From an uncultured Clostridia bacterium (GTDB lineage: Bacteria; Bacillota; Clostridia; TANB77; CAG-508), in the NCBI GenBank assembly GCA_947631385.1, contig CANRLE010000005.1, positions 1 to 28,939 on the forward strand: a stretch of DNA of 28,939 bases. Direction: 5' to 3'. Positions 24,342 to 28,939 of this stretch are shown piece by piece (position 1 is the stretch's first letter; each line of letters opens with the position of its first letter). The notes below the pieces were generated by a model, which did not search any database, was not told the DNA's origin, and worked only from the letters and a program-made list of their open reading frames with translations. The translations under genes were made by a program, and so were the position numbers.

Positions 24342-24938
24342 ATGAATAAAGTAATAATTACAATGATAGCGATAATAGCAATTTTTAGTGCTATATTCAC
24401 AGCAATAGCAATATTCAAGCCACAACAAGAAGTAGAAATTGCAAAAAAAGAAACAGAAATATCACAAGAAGAAATATTGGATGATTGTACAGATGAATAT
24501 GAAGAAATGAGCGAAACAATAAAAACGAATGCTGAGCAAGAAAAAACATCACCAAATAGTGCTTTAATTGTGGAAACATATTATAAAAAATGCGGGCATA
24601 TTACAAATAAATATTCAAATTTACCAGAAGGCGATGTTAATTTAACAAAGGAAGAAATACAAAAAAAATATTCAGATTATAAAATAAAAAACTTTACTTC
24701 TAATGAAGTGGTTTTATATCAAGAAAAAGACGGAGAGTGTGGAGAGCATTATTTAGTAAAAGATAAAGATGGTTTAATCACAATTTATGAAATTTTAGAA
24801 GATAAAACAGAAAAAGAAATCGAAGCTACAGGAATTACAACAGAATATTTGCCAGAAACAGACAAAATCAATATGAAAAAAGGAATTACTGTAAATGGAA
24901 AGCAAAATTTAAATCAATTACTTGAAGATTTTGAATAA
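24342..24938 (+). CDS. BofC C-terminal-domain protein, membrane-anchored
   Basis: 198 residues. An N-terminal hydrophobic segment (about 4-26) is followed by an acidic linker and a C-terminal domain resembling the BofC C-terminal domain of sporulation checkpoint proteins as found in Clostridia: VVLYQEKDGECGEHYLVKDK, ITIYEI, TEYLPETDKINMKKGI and VNGKQNLNQLLEDFE. In Bacillus BofC acts in the intermembrane space to restrain the SpoIVB protease and so the timing of sigma-K activation; the role here is inferred. It follows comEC by 55 bases with AAAAAAGGAGAG, probably in the same transcript, and ends at a strong terminator. Confidence 0.8.
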   Translation: MNKVIITMIAIIAIFSAIFTAIAIFKPQQEVEIAKKETEISQEEILDDCTDEYEEMSETIKTNAEQEKTSPNSALIVETYYKKCGHITNKYSNLPEGDVNLTKEEIQKKYSDYKIKNFTSNEVVLYQEKDGECGEHYLVKDKDGLITIYEILEDKTEKEIEATGITTEYLPETDKINMKKGITVNGKQNLNQLLEDFE

Positions 24939-24940
24939 AC

Positions 24941-24982
24941 AAAAAAACCTCAGTTAGAAAACTGAGGTTATTATTTTTTTTC
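24941..24982. terminator. Bidirectional intrinsic terminator
   Basis: CCTCAGTT-AGAA-AACTGAGG (24948-24967, 8-base-pair stem) has a T-rich tract on the + strand and seven T on the - strand. It separates the convergent BofC-like and pgsA genes and overlaps the pgsA stop region. Confidence 0.9.
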
Positions 24983-25558
24983 TTTTTTATCAACAGTAAC
25001 TTCTTTTTTCAAATCTTGTTTATCAATAAAACCTTTTTTATATAAATCTTTGACATACATAACAAAAGAGAAAATAGTAGCAATCAATGCCAAAGTAAAC
25101 AAGCCTAAATCTAAATGTACCCAAATGCCTGTAATGTCATACTGTTTTAATAAAAGAGAAGTAACAATAGCAATATAGAATAAAACAGTTGCTAATTTTC
25201 CATACCATTTGCTATAAACTACAACAGCTTTTCCATAGAGGAACGAAGCACCACAAATCATAACAAATTCTTTAAATAATACAATTAACAAAATCCAAAT
25301 TGGAATAATATCAGCAAACACAAGAGAAGCTAAAGTAGCAATTTGTGTAAGTTTGTCAGCTAAAGGGTCCATTAATTTTCCAAAATTAGAAATTAAATTA
25401 AACTTTCTGGCGATAAATCCATCAGCAATATCAGTTATACCAGAAATCGTAAAAAATACAAAAGCAAGTATATAATTACCACTAAAAATGTAAATTACAA
25501 CAATAGGTATTAACAAAAATCTAATGATGGTTAAAATATTAGGTAAATGTTTCAACAT
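24971..25558 (-). CDS. pgsA: CDP-diacylglycerol-glycerol-3-phosphate 3-phosphatidyltransferase
   Basis: 195 residues, an integral membrane enzyme that makes phosphatidylglycerophosphate, the committed step to phosphatidylglycerol. The CDP-alcohol phosphotransferase signature is complete: Asp43, Asp46-Gly47, Ala50-Arg51, Gly60, Asp64 and Asp68 (DIADGFIAR ... GKLMDPLAD). About six membrane helices are visible. A lysine-rich tail of about 25 residues extends past the last helix, somewhat longer than usual. TAGGAGA precedes the ATG; it is 9 bases after clpE in the same transcription unit. Confidence 0.95.
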   Translation of the reverse strand: MLKHLPNILTIIRFLLIPIVVIYIFSGNYILAFVFFTISGITDIADGFIARKFNLISNFGKLMDPLADKLTQIATLASLVFADIIPIWILLIVLFKEFVMICGASFLYGKAVVVYSKWYGKLATVLFYIAIVTSLLLKQYDITGIWVHLDLGLFTLALIATIFSFVMYVKDLYKKGFIDKQDLKKEVTVDKKEKK

Positions 25559-25567
25559 AATTTTCTC

Positions 25568-27937
25568 CTATTTTACTTCGAAATTTAGTTTATCATTTGT
25601 TAAATCTATGGTAACTAATTTTCCATCTAAAAGCTGTCCGCGTAAAATCATCTCTGAAAGTTCATCATCAATATATCTTTGAATAGCTCTTCTTAAAGGT
25701 CTAGCACCAAACTTCATATCTGTACCTTTTTCTAAAATAAAGTTTTTAGCACTATCAGTAATTTCCATTTGAATATCTTTATCTTTTAGAGCAATTACAG
25801 TATCTTTTAACATTAAATCCACTATTTGTAATAATTGTTCTTTAGAAAGTGGGTCAAAAGCGACAATCTCATCCACTCTATTCAAAAATTCAGGACGGAA
25901 AAAGTCTTTTAAACTATCAACAATTTTATTTTTATTAACTGTTTGACCGCCAAATCCAATTGAATTATTATTCAAATTAGAACCAGCATTAGATGTCATA
26001 ATAATGATAGTATTTGCAAAACTAACAGAATTACCTTGACTATCAGTTAATTTTCCATCATCTAAAACTTGAAGTAAGATATTAAATACATCAGGGTGTG
26101 CTTTCTCAATTTCATCTAATAAAATTATAGAATAAGGTTTTCTTTTAACTTTATCTGTCAATTGACCAGCGTCATCATAGCCAACATATCCAGGAGGTGC
26201 TCCAATTAACTTAGAAGTTGAGTGGCTTTCCATATATTCAGACATATCAATTCTAATAATAGCCTCATCACTACCAAACATTTCATAAGCAAGTGATTTA
26301 GCAAGTTCTGTTTTACCAACACCAGTTGGTCCGACGAAGATAAAAGAAGGTGGTCTTTTAGTACTTTGTAGTCCAGCGCGGTTTCTTCGAATAGCTCGTG
26401 CTACACTACTAACAGCTTCTTCTTGACCAATAATTCTTTTATGCAGATTTGTTTCCAAATTTAATAATTTTTGTGTTTCAGCCTCTGTTATTTTTTTAAC
26501 AGGTATTTTAGTCCAGCTTTCAATTACATTAGCAATATCTTGAATAGTAATTTGTTTTAATTTCATTTTACTATTTAGATTATCGATTTCTTCAATTAAT
26601 TGACATTCACGAGTTTTTAAATCAGCTGCTCGTTGATAATCTTCAGTAGAATCAGCAGCAATTACTTCTTCTTTTTCGGCTTGCACATTAGCTAATTCTT
26701 GCTTTAACATTTCTAATTTATATAAATCTTTATTTTCTAAATTAATTCTAGAACAAGCTTCATCTAAAATGTCGATTGCTTTATCGGGTAAAAATCTGTC
26801 ATGAATATACTTTTCTGACATAATAACAGCTTGACGAATAACATCAGAAGATATTTTAACCTTATGATATTCTTCATAATATTTTTTAATTCCCTCTAAA
26901 ATACCAATAGAATCATCAATAGTTGGTTCCTCAACTAATACCTGTTGAAATCTTCTTTCTAAAGCAGAATCTTTTTCAATATACTTCCTATATTCTTTTA
27001 AAGTAGTAGTACCAATTAATTGAATTTCTCCATTTGATAGAGCTGGTTTTAAAATGTTAGCAGCATTCATAGAATGTTCACCATCGCCTGCTCCAATAAT
27101 ATTATGTATTTCATCAATAACTAAAATTATATTGCCATATTCTCTACACTCGTCAATAATTCCCTTCATACGAGATTCAAATTGACCTCTAAATTGAGTA
27201 CCAGCTATAACTGCTGTCATATCTAATAAGTAAACTTCTTTATTTAAAAGCTTTGCAGGGACATTTTGATTAGCTATTTTTATTGCTAAACCTTGTGCAA
27301 TAGCAGTTTTTCCAACACCAGGTTCACCAATTAAACATGGGTTATTTTTAGAACGTCTATTTAAAATTTGAATAATTCTTTGAATTTCTTTATCACGTCC
27401 AATAACTATATCTAATTCATTATTTTTGGCTTTATTTGTTAAATTAGTTCCATAAGTATCAAGAAACTTTTTCTTTTTACTTTGTTTAATATTTTTCTTC
27501 TTTTCTACTTTAACTTTTTTTCTACCACCAATTGGCTCTTCTTGTTCTTGTTTATCTCTGTTGCTTGGAGCATGAAACATATTTGTAAAAATAGAGCCTA
27601 ATGGAATAGCAGCACCTGCTATTTTTGGTGCATCTTCATCAGAATCATCATTTGGATTTGTAGTTTCAAATGTTATAGCACCATCTATATTTTCTATATC
27701 ATCTAAATTAATATTTTCTGCTAAATCTCTAAAAAGAGTTTCAAATTGTTTCGTCATATCAGCCAAATTTACTTTATCTTTAGATAAAATATCGTTTTGA
27801 TGTGCTAATACTTCATTTGGATTAATTCCTTTTTTCTTAGCACATTCGTAACAATACCCTTCCATTGATTCTTTTCCATTTTCTATTTTTTTGTAAAAAA
27901 GTATTGCTGGATTTTTATTACATTCTGAACATAACAT
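25568..27937 (-). CDS. clpE: ClpE-type AAA+ unfoldase (Clp ATPase with N-terminal zinc finger)
   Basis: About 789 residues. An N-terminal four-cysteine zinc finger (Cys3, Cys6, Cys29, Cys32; MLCSECNK ... GYCYECAKK) replaces the Clp-N repeats, as in ClpE. Two AAA+ modules follow: the first has GEPGVGKT (about 204) and VIDEIHN, the middle has a UVR-like coil ([20 protein letters not shown]), and the second has GPTGVGKT (about 537) and [12 protein letters not shown]. The loop SIGFGG is at the ClpP-contact position (IGF), so it can feed substrates to ClpP. An ATG six codons upstream (27955) lacks a Shine-Dalgarno; GAGGA precedes the ATG at 27937, which also gives the ClpE-like start. pgsA follows. 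ClpC is the alternative name. Confidence 0.92.
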   Translation of the reverse strand: MLCSECNKNPAILFYKKIENGKESMEGYCYECAKKKGINPNEVLAHQNDILSKDKVNLADMTKQFETLFRDLAENINLDDIENIDGAITFETTNPNDDSDEDAPKIAGAAIPLGSIFTNMFHAPSNRDKQEQEEPIGGRKKVKVEKKKNIKQSKKKKFLDTYGTNLTNKAKNNELDIVIGRDKEIQRIIQILNRRSKNNPCLIGEPGVGKTAIAQGLAIKIANQNVPAKLLNKEVYLLDMTAVIAGTQFRGQFESRMKGIIDECREYGNIILVIDEIHNIIGAGDGEHSMNAANILKPALSNGEIQLIGTTTLKEYRKYIEKDSALERRFQQVLVEEPTIDDSIGILEGIKKYYEEYHKVKISSDVIRQAVIMSEKYIHDRFLPDKAIDILDEACSRINLENKDLYKLEMLKQELANVQAEKEEVIAADSTEDYQRAADLKTRECQLIEEIDNLNSKMKLKQITIQDIANVIESWTKIPVKKITEAETQKLLNLETNLHKRIIGQEEAVSSVARAIRRNRAGLQSTKRPPSFIFVGPTGVGKTELAKSLAYEMFGSDEAIIRIDMSEYMESHSTSKLIGAPPGYVGYDDAGQLTDKVKRKPYSIILLDEIEKAHPDVFNILLQVLDDGKLTDSQGNSVSFANTIIIMTSNAGSNLNNNSIGFGGQTVNKNKIVDSLKDFFRPEFLNRVDEIVAFDPLSKEQLLQIVDLMLKDTVIALKDKDIQMEITDSAKNFILEKGTDMKFGARPLRRAIQRYIDDELSEMILRGQLLDGKLVTIDLTNDKLNFEVK

Positions 27938-27979
27938 ATACTTAAAATTCCTCATTTCTGTTTAAATTTAATCTATAAT

Positions 27980-28008
27980 ATCATATCGCAAAAATGGGAA
28001 ATAGTCAA
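27980..28008 (-). promoter_or_regulatory. Sigma-A promoter of clpE
   Basis: On the - strand TTGACT (28008-28003), a 17-base spacer, TATGAT (27985-27980). No convincing CtsR heptad repeat was seen around it. Confidence 0.6.
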
Positions 28009-28030
28009 CGATTTCTTGGATAATTTTAAA

Positions 28031-28060
28031 AAAGGATTTGGGGACGGCCCCAAAATCCTC
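28031..28060 (-). terminator. REP-like palindrome copy 2 (GGGGACGGCCCC) acting as terminator
   Basis: On the - strand GGATTTTGGGG-CCGT-CCCCAAATCC, an 11-base-pair stem with one bulge, is followed by TTTTTT. It lies 17 bases after the stop of the FGE-domain gene. It shares the ACGG-centred GGG/CCC core and AAGGA/TCC flanks with 19066-19096. Confidence 0.75.
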
Positions 28061-28076
28061 ATTTTATTATAATATA

Positions 28077-28939
28077 TTAGTATAAATATAAAGTTGGACG
28101 AAATCCATAGAAATCATTGGACATCGTCGCCGAATATCCATAGTCACGAACATAGGCTGGATAAGAATCTCCATTGTCATTGAAACAGCCTCCCCTAGGA
28201 ATTCGACCAGTTTTCCCATAAACTTCCATGGTCCATTCGTATACATTTCCTGCCATATCATAAATATTTTTTACTTTATTACTTTTATTATTTTCTCCAT
28301 CTCCTATATCTACTCCTGTTTTATTTTCCAAATTTCCTTCGCTAATATTTTTCTTATACCATCCCATTCCTGTACTGTCTTCAATATATCTTTTTCCATT
28401 TGTATTATATACATCACTCATCCATTTCATTACTGCATCCCATTGCACTCCATAACATAATGTACTTTTTACATTTTTATAACCTAAATTAGTTGCAAAT
28501 TTTCTTGCCACATATATTGCTCCTCCTGTTTCATCTTCTATGCTATTTCCCCATTTTATATTATTATATACTTTTACTCCTTTTTTACATACCATATTTC
28601 CTCTTATCCCAGTTGCCGTAGTTTCTTCATCTGTTATTCCTGCTTCATATCTTCCTATATAAAAACCTCCATTGTCTTTTACACTTTTATACATTTCTTG
28701 TGCTTCTTTTTGTGTCCCTGTTGCTTCTTTATTCACATTAATTCCGTCTCCTTTTGGCTCATAATATTTTCCATCTTGAGGTTCATCTGATACAAAATTA
28801 TTTTCTTGAATGTTTTGGATAAATCCTTCTCTTTTAAATTCGTCAAACTGTTCTACTGGTATCCATACAAATTGATTTCCATTTGCTACTATGGTACTTG
28901 AGTCTAATTCTGTATCATTTTCATTATCTGATATTACTA
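28077..28939 (-). CDS. FGE-sulfatase (formylglycine-generating-enzyme-like) domain protein, 5' part outside window
   Basis: The frame is open to the window edge, at least 287 residues; a GTG at 28736 is only an internal Val and not a likely start. FGE-family features: NQFVWIPVEQF near the visible N-terminus, GGFYIGRYEAGI, NLGYKNVKSTLCYGVQWDAVMKWM, YDMAGNVYEWTMEVYG, RGGCFNDNGD and a final YGFRPTLYLY. Proteins with this C-type-lectin-like fold include formylglycine-generating enzymes, but the paired catalytic cysteines of true FGE are not evident, so a non-catalytic or extracellular binding role is possible. The N-terminal part that might show a signal or pilin-like leader is missing. A terminator follows. 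Confidence 0.85.
   Translation of the reverse strand, partial: VISDNENDTELDSSTIVANGNQFVWIPVEQFDEFKREGFIQNIQENNFVSDEPQDGKYYEPKGDGINVNKEATGTQKEAQEMYKSVKDNGGFYIGRYEAGITDEETTATGIRGNMVCKKGVKVYNNIKWGNSIEDETGGAIYVARKFATNLGYKNVKSTLCYGVQWDAVMKWMSDVYNTNGKRYIEDSTGMGWYKKNISEGNLENKTGVDIGDGENNKSNKVKNIYDMAGNVYEWTMEVYGKTGRIPRGGCFNDNGDSYPAYVRDYGYSATMSNDFYGFRPTLYLY

Noticed and set aside
28067..28261. Small ORF overlapping the 3' end of the FGE-domain gene
   Set aside because: Different frame of the same strand inside a clear FGE-domain coding region; no independent start signal.

Overview
The window is AT-rich DNA with tightly packed genes, strong AAGGAGG-type ribosome binding sites and consensus sigma-A promoters. 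The gene set (spmA/spmB, spoIIR, a Spo0E-like phosphatase, a BofC-like protein, the anaerobic ribonucleotide reductase activase nrdG, ClpE, YmfF/YmfH) points to an anaerobic, endospore-forming member of the Clostridia, probably an uncultivated gut-type lineage. This assignment is an inference from gene content and base composition. No rRNA, tRNA, CRISPR array or intact mobile element was seen.

Layout. 1-633 (+): end of spmA and all of spmB. 634-912: a promoter, a possible mini-ORF and a long inverted repeat. 913-3472 (-): rlmH, walJ/yycJ and murA. 3571-4212 (-): spoIIR. 4415-4885 (+): a hypothetical protein. 4936-6672 (-): a coiled-coil protein. 6840-8213 (-): trmFO. 8275-8364 (-): an orphan six-cysteine sequence resembling a SCIFF/ranthipeptide core. 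8365-11397 (-): a SNF2 helicase. 11509-11679 (-): a Spo0E-family protein. 11916-14478 (-): a paired M16 peptidase system. 14585-14755 (-): rpsU. 14853-15963 (-): nrdG and a membrane-anchored J-domain protein. 16071-18991 (-): ftsH and tilS. 19258-20508 (+): a UDP-sugar pyrophosphorylase. 20639-24938 (+): an SH3b-NlpC/P60 hydrolase, comEC and a BofC-like protein. 24971-27937 (-): pgsA and clpE. 28077-edge (-): an FGE-sulfatase-domain protein.

The main result is a repeated recoding signal. Three conserved genes, spmA, nrdG and comEC, are each broken by an apparent +1 frameshift. In all three the shift falls exactly at an in-frame CGG codon followed by T. Skipping the C of CGGT puts a GGT (Gly) codon in frame and restores the family sequence: the SpmA C-terminus ending 4 bases before spmB, NrdG between its CxxxCxxC and GGEP motifs, and ComEC inside HxDxDHxGG. 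Reading every other gene by eye I found no other in-frame CGG, although about forty out-of-frame CGGs occur inside the same genes. The pattern suggests that CGG is unassigned or starved in this organism and that CGG-U acts as a programmed +1 frameshift, or a CGGU quadruplet read as Gly. The main alternative is a motif-specific sequencing artefact.

A second notable item is the cysteine-rich core of a SCIFF peptide lying directly in frame after the SNF2 stop codon, with no start codon of its own. Also present are two copies of a GGGACGGYCCC palindrome, one of which serves as a terminator.
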